Shown: piece by piece, positions 11,701 to 24,084 of the stretch
Layout: each line of letters opens with the position of its first letter
Numbering within the stretch: the first letter of the stretch is position 1
DNA from: Limanda limanda
Taxonomy: Eukaryota; Chordata; Actinopteri; Pleuronectiformes; Pleuronectidae
Assembly (NCBI RefSeq): GCF_963576545.1
Contig: NC_083645.1
Span: 3,930,001 to 3,994,000, forward strand
Length of the DNA: 64,000 nucleotides
Direction of reading: 5' to 3'
Position numbers and translations under genes: made by a program
The notes under the pieces: generated by a model
Database searches by the model: none
What the model was told of the DNA's origin: nothing
The model's input: only the letters and a program-made list of their open reading frames with translations

Positions 11701-13709
11701 TATTAATCGAGTCACCTTTTTTTGATCCTAACAATAAATGTGACAATTTGTCAGGAATAGTTAGTTTCTCAGCACAATGTGCTTGAACAAGGAACATTTT
11801 TCTTCGTGCTTTGTTAAAAGCTTTAGAGCTAATCGTAAACAAGGAATGGCTTCAATGCGCAGCTTACATTATCATAACTGTGCATGAATGTTGGATATAT
11901 AATGGTCCCAAATATCCTCTTTATTTTCCAGTGATTATGGGATTGTCTTAAGTAGAAGTGACTGGTCAATTAGGGCAAGTGGAACACACCCTCTGCTGCC
12001 ACCCGCTGGCAGCAGAAATAGGTTTTACTTTAAGTTGTAGAAGGAGTACAATAGAAGCATAAAATATCCTAGTTGCTGACTTAGAGTAAGTGGCTGTTAA
12101 AATAGATAGGACAAGAAAGTGTATGCACTGAGTTGTATTATTAATTCAATCAAATGTCAAATAAGATGTTGTATCATTGTGAAATTGGTTAATCTTCTGG
12201 TGTAGCATTTGTGTTTAGTTATGAGTGGTCATCCATGATTGTAAGACATGAATGAGAAATGTTATTTAAAAGATTAAATAAAAGAATGAGTACAGCTTAT
12301 TTAGTATCAATATTATCCTTTGCACACTTTCATCCTGGGGGTCATCAACAATCGTAACTAGGCATCAACATAACGTGGAGCGGTATTCTTTTTAAGATGC
12401 TAAATCAACAAAAAGACATCCAACACAGTCAAACAGCAGAGGGGCATAAAAAAGAGTGGGAGTTGTCACCCTTGAAAGGAGAGAGGAGATCAAAGGGGAA
12501 AGAGAGAATGGCATCACCTCCAGCCAGAGCAAGAAGGAGAACTGAAGTGACAAACACGCAAAAAATGTCACCCAACAGCCAGAGGAAGAGAGAGGGGAGT
12601 CAAAGAATGTACTGAGAGACAGAAAAACAGAAGAGAACTTGCCCACAGCTAGACGGGAAGTGAAGCTTTCAGTAACCAATGGAGGGTCAAAGTGATTCAT
12701 CAATCACTGCAGACAGCTCAGTGAGAGACAAGGGAAGAAACACAGAGCTGGGACTCGGGGGCACCCTCTGATCACTTGTGTTGAAGCACAGTGTCGTGTT
12801 GTTTCTTTTGAGGCACTTGGAAAGCCTCCATTCAATGGTCGGCGCCAGCGGAGCTTCTGTTTGGGGTTGCCTTCGAGGTTACTGGGACTTTGTGACGTTG
12901 CGGGGAAGGTGGTGATGTTTGATGCTGTGCAAGGCTAATGAAAGGGATTGTTGCAAACTGATAGAGTAGAGCAGAGGCAGGTGACAGGGAAGGTGGAGTT
13001 ACCTGTGGCAGAATGAAAAGGACACTCACTGTTATTTTAAGATTCTTTGGCTTCATTGATTGGACATCTTCATCTGAAAGGGGGTGAAAAAAATGAAAAC
13101 ATGGAGAAAGGGGCCACAAGCCAGAGTCAAACCAGCAGCTGGATCTAAAATGATGATGTGTAGGGATAACTACAGAGATCATGACTACAAACTATATCTT
13201 TATTATATATATATATATATATATTTACTCAGTACAGTAATGTGGAGTGGAAGCAAGATATGAAGGTCCTGCTGATACACACGCCCATACCATGAAGAGT
13301 CAAACAAAACTTGACAGAAACCTACTATCGACCCTTAAACTACCTTTTAAAGACAAGAAAACGTTCTAGTTTGGTCCATATCCCATCTGCAAACATGGAG
13401 AAAGAGGGTTTATTACCAATTCTACAGCCAGCCACCAGAGAGAAACCCAGATATTTGGGCTTCACTTAAGGGAGAAGTCATGTCATTAATTTCTAATCTA
13501 TATGATGAATCAGATTAAGAGCCAGATTAAAATATCATCACTATCTCTCCAAAAAATGGAATGGAGTTATTATTGTTAGGTTGAACAATATTTACTGTCA
13601 GATTTCACAATATACTGGAGGGATTATAAAAAGTACTATACTATTGTGAACATATAGATCACACACACACACAGACACACACGCATGCATGCAGTGTGTG
13701 GACACACGC
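8732..13709. other. long non-coding stretch
   Basis: No gene that I can support. It contains a purine-rich section near 12400-12700 and an (AT)n run at 13204-13225. A short minus-strand open segment at 13032-13075 is flanked by good splice-site-like sequences and is discussed under findings. (AC)n occurs at about 13661-13683, just before SINE copy 2. Confidence 0.45.
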
Positions 13710-14040
13710 AGGCGGTGGACTAGTGGCAGAAACTTGGACTATGGGCAGAAAAGGTCTCTGGTTAGACTCCACGGAGAAACAACAAAAAGACGAACCTGGA
13801 TTGATCTGTCCAAAAATCTCTCCTACCTCCTAAAATTCTCCCTACCCTGTCTAGTGCCCCTGAGCAAGGCACCTTACTCCCCCAAACATCTGCTCCCCGG
13901 GCGGCGTATCCGGCTGCCCACTGCTCTGTGTATCTGGCACCAGATGGGTTAAAAGCAGAGGTTAAATTTCCCCTTGCATGGGTGTGCCTGTGCATGTCTG
14001 TGCATGTCTGTGGGATAATAAAATGTATCTTAATTTTATT
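13710..14040 (+). mobile_element. tRNA-derived SINE, copy 2
   Basis: Same family as 1198-1519: identical A-box-like head GGTGGACTAGTGGCAGAAAC, then CCTGAGCAAGGCACCTTACT, the CTGCCCACTGCTC block and a GTGCATGTCTGTG tail ending in TATCTTAATT. The B box is changed to GGTTAGACTCC. It keeps GGGCGGCGTATCCGGCTGCC, where copy 1 has a shortened version, and carries an extra segment around 13815-13835. It follows an (AC)n microsatellite. Confidence 0.8.
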
Positions 14041-14518
14041 GGATATGACTGATGGATAAAAAGGAAAAACATGAAAGGCTTGTACACTTGAGGTGAGATG
14101 TAGACAGAATATATAGAAAACGATTAATTTTTTTAAATGTTAACTAAATGACGCAAAAGCATCAAAAGTACAAAACACAATCTGAAGCAATTGTCAAGAA
14201 AGGTGAATTTCAGGTTTAAACTCATTTTTGTTGACATTTTCAGTTACACAGCTCCTCAGGCTTACTCATCCAACAACTCGGCGCATAGGAGCTAAAAGCT
14301 GCCACACCGTTCTTTGTCCTGCACTTCAGACCAAGTGAAAGATCAGTGCCAGAAGACCAAAGGGGACATTGTGGTTCAAAACCCAAAAGCACTTTCAGAC
14401 AAGGGGGCCACTGTAGGACCATGTAGCTGATATCAAAAAATCAATGCCAAAGCTAGGTTTGATTTGTCCTCTTTCCTTTGGCACTCTGCATGTGATAATA
14501 CTAATACTAATATGCCAA

Positions 14519-14546
14519 AGTGTGTGTGTGTGTGTGTGTGTGTGTG
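14519..14546 (+). repeat. (TG)n microsatellite
   Basis: An uninterrupted TG run of about 13-14 units. Confidence 0.9.
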
Positions 14547-15466
14547 CTCTCCTTGACCTGCGCTGCTGTAATCCCTCACTGGCTGACAGTTGAGTTCAGA
14601 CATGCTGATTCTGGGCCAGACCTCTTGGGCAGCCTCCCTCACAGCTAAAAGCCATCTTCTCTTCAAGCCTCACCTCAAAGCAATCTATTCAGCCTTCAAA
14701 GCCGTCTCTGCCCCTCTCTCTTTGTGTGCCTTTACCTCAGGTTGACTCTCATTTTGACTGAGGATGATCTCTCTCTCTCGCTCGCTCTCTCGCTCTCCCT
14801 GTATTCATCTTTGCCTTAAAGACTGCAGTGGTGTCGTAGTGGCTCATCCAAGTACATTACTATTTTTACTCCAGATACACAAATAAGAGGACCGATTTTC
14901 CTATTTATAATCCTCCTGCAGTGTCCGTTCTGAACCTGCATGTTTGAATTGGGCTGTTTGCCTGGCCAGTTGTAATGCTCTGGAGCTACCTCAGAATTAT
15001 ACTTTGACATTAATGAGTCCTCCTCAAACAGTTCTAAAACAGCTTTACATTGTGTGCAAAGCCTTTTATCCTACCCGGTTTATCTGCAATCAAGATTTAG
15101 TCAATGTTTTCTTAAAACGAACGTGAATGTAGCTTATATATAAGTTTGAATGAATAACCTAACTGTTGTTTTTTTTTCATATATTGTTTGTTTCAGACTT
15201 CTCTTATACAAATGACACAATCTTCAGATCGAAGTTCAAATTTAAAAAAAATAATAGCTCTGTAAAACCACTTGGTATATAGCATTTCAGCAACAAATTA
15301 ACATTGTGCTTTTACTTTGAAGACAACTGCTGCTGTTGCCAAGACTGAGATCAGCATCCTTGAATGTCTCTCAGTCCAATAAGGTGAAATAAAAAAAAAT
15401 TCAGTTTTGATTTTGAATCTATTCATCATAAGTTGCCAACCACTTCTGTAGTTTATGAAGAACGCA

Positions 15467-15616
15467 GAAGAAGGCATGTTCAACTCAGACCACAGACTGA
15501 AGACACACTGCCCCGCCCCCACTGACTGCTACAGAGCACTGGTTGCCTGTATCACAGCTATACTTTTTTAAATGTTACACATTGTATGTCCAAATCATAT
15601 CTGCACTGCACATTCT
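15467..15616 (+). repeat. dispersed repeat, copy A
   Basis: Shares TTCAACTC-GG/CA-CCACAGACTGAAG-CACAC, then CTACAGNGC and TGTCCAAAT, with 32237-32372 in the same order. The family was not identified. The similar wording over about 130 bp shows it is an interspersed element fragment rather than chance. Confidence 0.6.
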
Positions 15617-16203
15617 GAGGCAATTTACAATACACACTGAGAAAATGAACGGTTCACAACAAATGCATACTACATACAGACAGACATTTTTCCAATAAGT
15701 AGGAAGAAGTGTAAAGAGATGCTTTTGTACATTTCTAAATTCCTTGCGAATATAATTTGTGAGTAGTTATTGAATGTTTCAAATTGTGACTCACAAAAAA
15801 ACAACTGATGCAGCCTGCTTTGCTTAAAGTATTTTCATTCAGGACATTCATCTCTGAAAACCTTGGTCAGAGTTGTGTGTTTGTGTGTGAGTTACGGGAG
15901 CTGCAATTGTTGTGTCAAGGTCATAAAACTCACATTAACTTTTGAATTAAAAAAAAAGTCCTACCAAGCATCTGAATCCTCAAAATCACAATCAAGTGAA
16001 TAATGTATGATCAATCATATAAAGGAAAATAAAGGCATAGAGTACATGCCTTTTTCATTTTTAATGTCAGGCCCCAGTTGCAGTTGTAGTAATGAAAAGT
16101 GCCAGCAAATGTTTTTAAACAGACATTCCACAACTTGCTCTGTGATCAGGAATCAACATCAAGCTCAAAAAAGTTTACGATGCTGAGAGCCATAACAACC
16201 TAT

Positions 16204-16735
16204 TGTAATGGTTTTCTATTCTGAGTGTGTTTATTTGTCCGCCTCTTTATTAAGAGTGTCTTCTGTTTAATTATTACCCTGTGTTTCTTGTATGTCGTTG
16301 TGTTTATGTTTGTATATGTGTTGTTTCTGTGTCGCATGTTTTCCCAGTGTTCTGTTTCCTGTTTTATTTTGTAGGCTCTGTTCCTAGTGTTTCCTTCACT
16401 TCCTGTCTTTGTGATTGTCTGCACCAGTCCTCATGTGTTTCACCTGTGTTCAATTGCCCCTGCCTTCCCTGTGTGTGTATATAAGTGTCTGTGCTGCCCC
16501 TTGTAGGTTCGTTGTCTAAATGCCTGTCTTATGTCCTGTCGTGATCTCCTGTGCTTTTTGTATCCCTGAGCTCCTGTCCTCTGCATCTCCTTGTAAGCTT
16601 CTGATGTTTTACCCTGTGTGCTTTTGTTTTTTCTGTTTGGACATTGAGATTCCTTTGTTGTTTGTTCCTGTTGGACATTCACCTTCACCACACTTTTTTT
16701 TTTAAACTCTGCATCCTTGGTCCATCTGCCTAACA
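16204..16735 (+). mobile_element. probable solo LTR
   Basis: A T-rich 532-bp unit starting TGTAATGG and ending CCTAACA. It is flanked by CCTAT (16199-16203) and CCTAC (16736-16740), a 5-bp duplication with one mismatch. A TATA box, TATATAAG, lies near 16478, and the GTTCGTTGTCTAAATGCC section after it looks like an R region. No clear AATAAA was seen before the 3' end. No retroelement body is next to it. Less certain than the LTR at 8166. Confidence 0.6.
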
Positions 16736-19198
16736 CCTACATTAAATGGAGACTTATAGATTGGAGTTCCATCAGGCTCCTATAGCCTCAATTAAAATGA
16801 TAAATTACCAAGGCCAGTAGTGTTTTGCTTTGTTTTTACTATAAAATTGAATAATCAATAAAATACAGGTGGGTAGAAGCAATTACAGTGTGAAATCAAC
16901 AAAGAAGATACGGTAATCAGTGTTTCCAAAGGGGGGGGGATCACTGTTTTATTTTGGTTGGATGGTCCTATAATCTAATTCTGTCCAGCACTGTACCAAT
17001 GTCTTTTCAACTCCCACTTTCCTCCGACTGAGTTGGTTCTGGCTTTAGTTTTTGTTTCGTGTATACAAGTGGGAGTGTGTAGATTTGGGTTTGGATATTT
17101 TTTATGCAACCTTCAATAAACCAGAAAGTTCCCAGCACATTTAGACTCCACATCTCCTCTGCCAGTGAGTCCTGAACCAAATCTGATATGACGTTTCTGC
17201 CAGATAATTCTACAGTCAATTTAGTCCCTGTCACATTTTCCACATTTGGCTTGGTTTTATGCTAAGGTTGTTTGATAATTTTTTTTTACCTCATCAATCC
17301 ACACACCAAACCCCATTGTGAACAAGCACAAACAGTATGTTGATGTTAATTTGGTCCAAGGAGCTGCCTGCAGAGCACAGAGATATGGTATTGTGACACA
17401 TGTGACAAAATTACACATTGGACGTTCCCAAGAGTCACACTCGCAGCATATTACAGTACAAGTCGCATTCACTCAAAAACAATGCACTTCCCTCTGCAGT
17501 CCTTTTTCTATCAAACACTATTCATACACTGTCGGCAAATCTATCCAGGCCAACTTGGGATTCACTTTCTTGCCCAATGACTCTTCTGGTAGGATGACCC
17601 TATACTGCCTGAGCCCAGATACACTGAGCAATCTGGGGAGAAGGGTCTCCTGACCAAGAAGCCAAGTCACACAGATTGAGATCCTGTGCAGGGATTGGAG
17701 ATATCTGAAAGGACAACCATCTCTGCAACAATTATTCCTCTTTGTTAGGTTTATTGCAAGTGGCAACCATTATCAAGGTGCATTACGGCCAGCTACTCCT
17801 TCTCTTTCCTCCCACTGCAGCACTCTACTGATCTGGGCCTTATGACAGGAGCAATCAGGGGAGAACGGTTCTTTCATTGAAGGGTCCAATCACTGTCCTG
17901 TTGACCTTAAGCACACAGCCAAGAGAAGCTTACAGCCAACTCTTCCCAGTTAAAGGCCCTACTTGAACCCCAAGTGAACAAACTTTGAGAGAAATAGTTG
18001 TGGTAACCGGGTTAACATATGATGCTTACTTGTGTTGTAAGATAAAACACCCCGAATCTGCTGTGAACTTCCTGACATAGGACTACGATAGTGGTGGTTA
18101 AAGTGAACATCTACTGCAGACTTTAGTAAAACCCTAAGTCTAAATGAGGGACTTTAATGAGGAGTCCTATGAACAGGCCAGCAGTGGGTAAACTGCAAGG
18201 GTCAGCTGTCTCAAACTGCATCCCTGGCAAAACACTGTAGTCATCCTAAAGGTACAGAAGACGGCTTGATATAAATTCTGCACTGCTGAAGTCATGGCTA
18301 GGAGTTGGGTGCTGAAGGTCACGTCAGTCTTTATTTAACCTTTATTTAATACGTAGAAAACAGTGATTGATGAGACTGTTTCCCAGAAGTGCCAAGATCT
18401 CAAACATGAGGAGAAAAATCAAAGAGAGCATAAATGTTTCCTTTGGACAGTTAGGAAAATGAAAAGTTGTGAAGGTGTTGATTTGATACATTTGAGACAT
18501 GAAATGAGGAAGACCTGAGTAAGAGCATATGTGGTGAATAATGGCTTTTAAAAAATAAAACACCTTGCATATGCTAAGGTTGATGCCTCAATGCAAATAT
18601 GCTGCCAGACACTATGGGAAGAAGAAAAAAGATTAAATCACCTTGTGTTTGCGATACAAGATGGATAGGTCCAAGAAAAAGATTACTTCTTAAGTGTGTA
18701 TATGCTTATATTATGTATGTATCTGTTTATGTCTGAACACACACATTTAAATATGTAAACAAACATAACATTTTTATAAATGCATGTATATGTATTTGTA
18801 CATATGTATAAAAAGTGTGTTTTATATATATACACAAACACAGCCAAAAGTATGTATTAAAATTACTATATAGATGTAGAAATTATATTTTCCCCTAAAA
18901 CTGCAATAGCAGCAGAGAAGATAAGTCTACACAACAAAGAGCTAAAACCTAAGGCAGCTTCAAAGTGGCATAAAAAATGCTTTTCTGCTACCAAGAACAA
19001 AGCTTCAGCAGTAATTGTAAGAAAGTGAAGGGGGAAAACAACAACAATGTATTAGAGCACAGAGCCTCACAAACTGTAAGCCTGATCCTCCAAGATAACT
19101 TTGGATTGAGTTTTAAAAAGTCCTGCGTGGCACTGTCAGTAACTGCTACACTGAAGTCCTCCTATGATGGCTCTTTGATAAATTATTCCTGTTAAATC

Positions 19199-19520
19199 AA
19201 AAGATTGGTCACCGTTTGATTCAACGGTTCATCCCATTACTTAACAAGCGAGTTGCGCATTGGCTCAAAACCTTAGATGTACACTAAATCGCGAGCCGCC
19301 TGAGAAAGACATTGCTTCAATTCTCATTGCTCCACAGTAACCCGATCAAAGAGCTAATTTGCAGAAGAGTCATCTGCTGAAATTACTTGGTGCTTCTGGG
19401 GCAATTGTTCGAGGAGGCAGAGGGGAATCATCTGTTTTGATCCTTGTTGCGATGAGACCCATTTATGGACTTAATAATCAGCTCTCATCAAGAGTTTGTG
19501 TCAAATGAGTCAGGAGAGGA
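19199..19520. other. candidate conserved non-coding element
   Basis: Complex, repeat-free sequence with several AT-rich homeobox-like cores (CTAATTTGC, TTAATAATCAG, GAAATTACTTGG) and no coding potential. It looks unlike the surrounding microsatellite-rich DNA. This is an impression from sequence texture only. Confidence 0.3.
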
Positions 19521-20039
19521 AAGTAACAGGAAAGAAGCATTGTTGTGGGTGTTTGCAAAGTCCTTCAGAAGCCCTCAGCTTAACCTTATTCTCCCACTGT
19601 ACTTCCTTTGTGATCCATCCATATACATGGATTAATATTTTATTAATGCATCACACTGAAAAGCTTGGTAAATTAACCGCTTGAGTGCAGTAAATAAAGG
19701 CATATCGGTTGAAATCCCCTCTGAGACCCAACAAGATTTTGGATATCTTTGTATCCTATTTCTGTGTGGACGTCCCTTGACAAGGACAGCAAGAGTAAAC
19801 AAGTTAAAGCATTTTTTCAGGCTGGATCGGGTGGGTCCTAATTACAACTTTCAATGGAGACCCATTATCAAATAAGCAATCCTGCTCGGGCAGTGCAGAT
19901 AAAACACACCTTGTACAATACAAAACACCGAGTAAATTTAGACTTCCCATAAATAATAAAGTGCTGGATAGAACCCCAAAAAAACAAATTCCTTCAGACA
20001 TGGGTAAAGATTCCTCTGTATATGTTTTTGTCTTCTCTC

Positions 20040-20330
20040 TTCATATGATTGAGATGGAGAGTTTTAGGACTATTTTCCTCTTTCAACAGCTGTAGCTTTG
20101 GAGAAGTCAATGAGTCATTAGTGAGCTATTAATGCTCGTCCTGGGAAAAGCTTTATCCTTTAGTTCTTAATAGGGTCAGGGCGTACAGAATGTATAAATG
20201 TTGCTCTCTGGGACACAAATTCCTCTCGGTATTTCAAGCAATGTTAGCATAATTTTTTCTAGAAGAGCCCTTGTAATGGGCCATTAACTGACTCGCATAA
20301 AAAATCATCTGACTTTTTTGGAGGAAAAAC
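20040..20330. other. candidate conserved non-coding element
   Basis: Contains closely packed TCATTAGTGAGCTATTAATG, CCATTAACTGACTCG and CTTGTAATGGG motifs, with no repeats and no open frame. It looks like teleost developmental enhancers. Not testable here without alignment. Confidence 0.3.
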
Positions 20331-20723
20331 ATGGTTCATCTCAATTTATAAAAATGTTCCCAACTGAAGTCAGTTTCCTGATCAAACGTTGGCAAATATG
20401 TAGTCAAACTTAAATATTTTTAACTATTTCAATAAAAAAAGAATGATCCAACATTTAGTTGATTATGCTTCTTTGCAGGAGTTGGATGAGAAGACTATTA
20501 CCATTCTGTTCTCACAAAGTTTTAGTTTGAAAATGCTTCCTCTCTGCTACGGAGATCGCTGACGTCAACACAGTTTTAGTTTCCAGAGCTCACTTCTCGT
20601 CAGATTGAACCAGATTATTCAGACGGGTAGTATCTGCTAACCTCTTGTGATTGTGTTTCTTTGCTGCAAGGTTCCTTGCAGCAACTGCATCCTTGCATTG
20701 AAGTTGGATCCCCTCATTCAACT

Positions 20724-20765
20724 GGGCCTCGTCCATTCCAACATGGGCCTCGTCCATTCCAACAT
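20724..20765 (+). repeat. 21-bp direct tandem duplication
   Basis: The unit GGGCCTCGTCCATTCCAACA plus T is present twice, head to tail, without mismatch. It duplicates seven codons in a short open frame that I do not regard as a gene. Confidence 0.85.
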
Positions 20766-21234
20766 TCCCCACCACACCAGGCTGCTCCTCAACTGCATTC
20801 ACCTGTTCCCTTTCTCATTGAGCCGCCTTCTGGGCCCTCAATATAGATTATAGTCACAGCACAAGGTGGTGAGATGTATCAGCCTTGATGTCTGACTTGT
20901 CTTGTTTCTGCAACTGTATGTGTCAGTTTCATGCAAGTGCTGCTGCATGTTCTTTGTGTTTGTGTTGCCGCCGGCAGCATCAGGCTGTGGATTGACGTTC
21001 AGTGAATAATAACCGGCATTACAACAGCCTTATATAAGAACAGGGCATGAAGCTAATAGCAGCCTCGGAGACAGATAGATACATTAAAAAAAAACATCCA
21101 ACATCTTAAACATCTGGATATCATTTTAAATCATTGTTTCCGTAAGCTTATTTAAAAAAAACAAAAAACATAACAGCAAATATTTCTATCTTCAAGGAAT
21201 AAAAAAAACGACAGGACAGTGCGTCGGCCACCAT

Positions 21235-21535
21235 TTGACACCAGTTAACTGGCTGAGAACTGTTGTTGAAGGTTCTCAGAGTACAGTCGTTTAGCTCCTC
21301 TCACCTCCTTGCTAAACCTGTATTTAGACTCTATAAACCTGACTCTCCCCGCTCCTGAACGCCTCTTCCTTCTCCAATCTTAACTTTTTGAGTTTAGCTG
21401 TGAACCAGGGTTTGTCGTTATTGTAAATCAACCTGGTGCGTGATGGAACACAGCTGTCCTCACAAAAGCTGATATAAGAAGTCACAGCCTCTGTGTAATC
21501 ATCTAGACTATTAGTAGCAGTCTGAGTTATGTGTC
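21235..21535 (-). pseudogene. LINE ORF2 fragment, endonuclease-RT linker
   Basis: On the minus strand the block SYISFCEDSCVPSRTR, then NDKPWFTAKLKKLRLE, then an EEAFRSGE-type stretch is readable. This is the linker between endonuclease and reverse transcriptase in CR1/jockey-like fish LINEs. It breaks down after 21340 through frameshifts and stops, and only a trace continues toward 21235. It ends 27 bp from the LTR fragment at 21562. Confidence 0.75.
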
Positions 21536-21561
21536 ACCCATAGACGACTACAGAAGCACAG

Positions 21562-21760
21562 TGTCACGGTAAGTTGAGGGAGAGATGGACCCAGGATGCA
21601 GAGGTTATAAAATAAAAAGGTAATTTTAATATAACAAGTCTTTTACAAAGACAAAAACAAAACAGGAACACAAACTGATAACTACTGGCGACAAGGCGCA
21701 CTGAGAACATGGAAAGAAGCTGACGAGACAGCAGACAAGAGGAAAAAATGTGACGTTACA
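21562..21760 (-). mobile_element. LTR end fragment (Gypsy-like)
   Basis: Begins TGTCACGG. On the minus strand it ends in TGCATCCTGGGTCCATC, then CCGTGACA, very like the 3' end of the LTR at 8166-8726 (TGCATTTGGGTCC, then CCGTGACA). The other boundary is not clear, and no second LTR or target duplication was found. Probably a truncated member of a related family. Confidence 0.55.
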
Positions 21761-22750
21761 GCTTCTACAGAAGGTAATAATTTATGAGATGATATTTTAT
21801 CATTGCCCTCAAGATTTGAAGATACCAGTCTAATTTCCTGTGCCTCTGCTGCCTAATTACATTATATTATTATAGTCTACTTTTGTATCTCCATCTAGGG
21901 AAATTAAAGCGGCTATGTACTGTACATTAAAGCTACACTTGTCCATCCAAAGTTTAGGTAGCCACAGCAAAGTTGCTTTATGCTGTAAAATGGTCTGTGA
22001 TTTCGAGGTTAACACAAATACTTTTAACACAACTCAACTTCTGGAACAGTACTTGTGCAACATTTACATCTGTTAATGTTGTATAACTGGGTCAGCAACG
22101 TTTCCTTTGTATGTCCTGTATATTAAGATCATAAAGGGGCCACAATTTACAGAGAGGGGGCACTTGTATGTCCAACACCTTTTTTTTTTTTAAGTCATTT
22201 TTTAGTTTACAGTTAGCTCTATAGCTTTAATTGCAAGCCACACATCATTGAATATATTTCAAATTTGTTTGCGGTTCAAGCACATTGTCTACTTTAAAAA
22301 CAACAATTGACAGGAAATGGGCACTTCAGGGACCCATCCCTGGATTTACCCCTGAGTCACCTACTCTATCTAAATTGGAGCAGAGAGAATAATACCATCT
22401 CCACTGAAGCTGCCATCAACAGTGAAGAGGGTAATTTCATATGGGATAAAAATTGAGAGGATGGACATAGAACTTTATCTGAATACATCATATAAGGAAC
22501 TAAGATGGGCCCTTAAGGGTCATTATCTAGTATTGCTGTAATATAGCTTGATGAGGGTATATTGAAAGTAAAGAAAGTGATTAAATCAAATGTCTTTTTC
22601 CCTGACTCTTAGCAAATCCTTCCATCAAGTTTCATGGTAAACCTGCAGAACAACAAACAAATATAATAGAAACTCTGTCGTTGAACCTTCCTGTTTCACT
22701 CATTTCCAACGGAAAGCACTTTGCTTATTAATTTTTAATTATATAACAGG
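21761..22750. other. non-coding stretch
   Basis: AT-rich DNA with no gene or recognised repeat. Confidence 0.45.
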
Positions 22751-22754
22751 TCTT

Positions 22755-22950
22755 TCCAAAAATCAGCAGACCTCACGAAAACCAAGAAAGCTTGAAGCTG
22801 TTATTTACCTTCAAAGCACTGAATGATTTGGGGCCTTCCCATAGGAAAGCTCAATCCAAGAAGAGATCCACTATTTCCTAAATTCAGATCAGGAGAAACA
22901 ACCACATTGTCTCATTTAGGTCTTTCTCTGATCAAAACAGATCTCTAAAT
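22755..22950 (+). pseudogene. decayed LINE reverse transcriptase C-terminus
   Basis: Reads LLFTFKALNDLGPS at about 22800-22840, corresponding to the conserved TFKALND-AP segment near the C-terminus of CR1/L2 LINE ORF2. A stop-containing stretch ending in FRSFSDQNRS follows. Both flanks fade into unrecognised sequence. Confidence 0.65.
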
Positions 22951-23174
22951 AATCTTAAATAAGTCTAATTCAAGGCGACTGAAAATGGGAGCATGGAAAG
23001 ACCTCATATCACTCTCGGCTACGCCTCTTTGATCTCATGATTATTCTCAAATATGTCTGTTTTCTCATTATGACCTTAGGAGAAGTGACTGCATGTAAGC
23101 TCATCTGAGTCTTATTCTGATTAACAGAAGAGTTATCTAAATGAGTGTAATTCAAATCTTGGATCATAGTTACA

Positions 23175-23362
23175 TTACATGTCATTTTTTTGTCCAAAGC
23201 AACTTACATTTTTAGTACACTCAACATTCATGAGGGGCCATTTTTAGGGGTTCAGTATCTTGCCAAGGACTCTTTGGCATGCAGATGGGGAAGAGTGGGG
23301 ATTGAACCGGCAACCTTCTTGTTGGAGAACGCCCACTCTACCCCCTAGGCCACACCACCCCT
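23175..23362 (-). mobile_element. tRNA-derived SINE of a second family
   Basis: On the minus strand the head is GTGGCCTAGGGGGTAGAG (A box), with B box GGTTCAATCCC at about 23299-23309. Then comes a CCTTGGCAAGATACTGAACC block, and the tail is AAGTTGCTTTGGACAAA followed by TGACATGTAATGTAA. That tail is the L2-like 3' end seen in many fish SINEs. The family differs from the copies at 1198 and 13710. The A and B boxes are both well preserved. Confidence 0.8.
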
Positions 23363-23399
23363 CAAATAAATATCAGCTGTGGCTCTTATCTCGTGATTC

Positions 23400-23810
23400 T
23401 TCTGAAATATATCTCAGCCCCTTCTTAGTGACCCCACACAAGATGTGTTGTGTATTCTCTCTGCTCTCCCCCCAGCATCCATTCAGGCGCCACCGTTTTC
23501 CCTGCAGCTGCAGTGTGTGTGTGTGTTCAGGGCTGGGCTCAATCACCAATCAAGGCCATGGTGGTTAAAGGCCCAGAGAGGCAGCCAGCCAGCCCCAGTG
23601 GGCCAAGTGCCAGCGTTCAAGCGGTGTGTGGTGGTGATCTCCTCTGTTAAGTCATGTGTGCTGTTTTTTGGTTGAGTGACCATTTAGTTAAGGTTGTGGT
23701 TTTTAGTTACATTTTTACTGCTGCAGTCTCGCTTTCCTTTTTTTTAAAAAGTTGAATATTTTATAATAGTTTTATGGGGACCACACAGATCTCCTGGCCC
23801 ATGATGAAGA
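23400..23810. other. non-coding, GC- and GT-rich
   Basis: Contains a short GTGTGTGTGTG run near 23514. Overlapping short open frames in three phases show no family resemblance. Confidence 0.4.
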
Positions 23811-23814
23811 ACTA

Positions 23815-24084
23815 ATGGCTAATTACTTAGATTCCCGAGATCTATGCTCTTGGAATTGTGCTGAGCTGGGTCCAGCATTAGAGAGACCGACCCAACGTAA
23901 TTGTATCATCCCGGTGCCAACGCAACTATTAACCACTCTGGCTAACATTAAAAGGCAATGTGCAGCACTGACTGGTATGCCGAATGTAATCGGCGCAATT
24001 GACTGCATTCATATTGCTATAAGGGCTCCATCAGAGAACGACTGTATGTTAACACGTGCACACCAAGATTCAAATGATATGTGA
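23815..24084 (+). pseudogene. Harbinger transposase fragment (HARBI1-like)
   Basis: The 89-residue frame contains LANIKRQCAALTGMPNVIGAI and then VIGAIDCIHIAIRAPSEN. This is the region around the first catalytic Asp of PIF/Harbinger DDE transposases (usual wording GAIDGTHI). The Gly after Asp is Cys here. The frame ends where HSIN would follow, and the other two catalytic residues are missing. A Myb-like fragment of the same element type lies on the opposite strand at 24255-24465. This is a different, older lineage than the intact element at 37398. Confidence 0.85.

Larger units (their letters stand above)
14041..16203. other. non-coding stretch with simple repeats
   Basis: No gene supported. 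Contains (TG)n at 14519-14546 and a CT/CG-rich run at 14770-14800. The segment 15467-15616 shares a repeat with 32237-32372. Confidence 0.45.
16742..21234. other. non-coding stretch, possible conserved segments
   Basis: No gene supported. A TTTATTTAACCTTTATTTAA segment at about 18331-18350 resembles a common vertebrate dispersed repeat start. ATATATACAC-type runs lie at 18720-18840. The parts 19199-19520 and 20040-20330 are low in simple repeats and are listed separately as candidate conserved non-coding DNA. A 21-base unit is tandemly doubled at 20724-20765. Confidence 0.45.
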
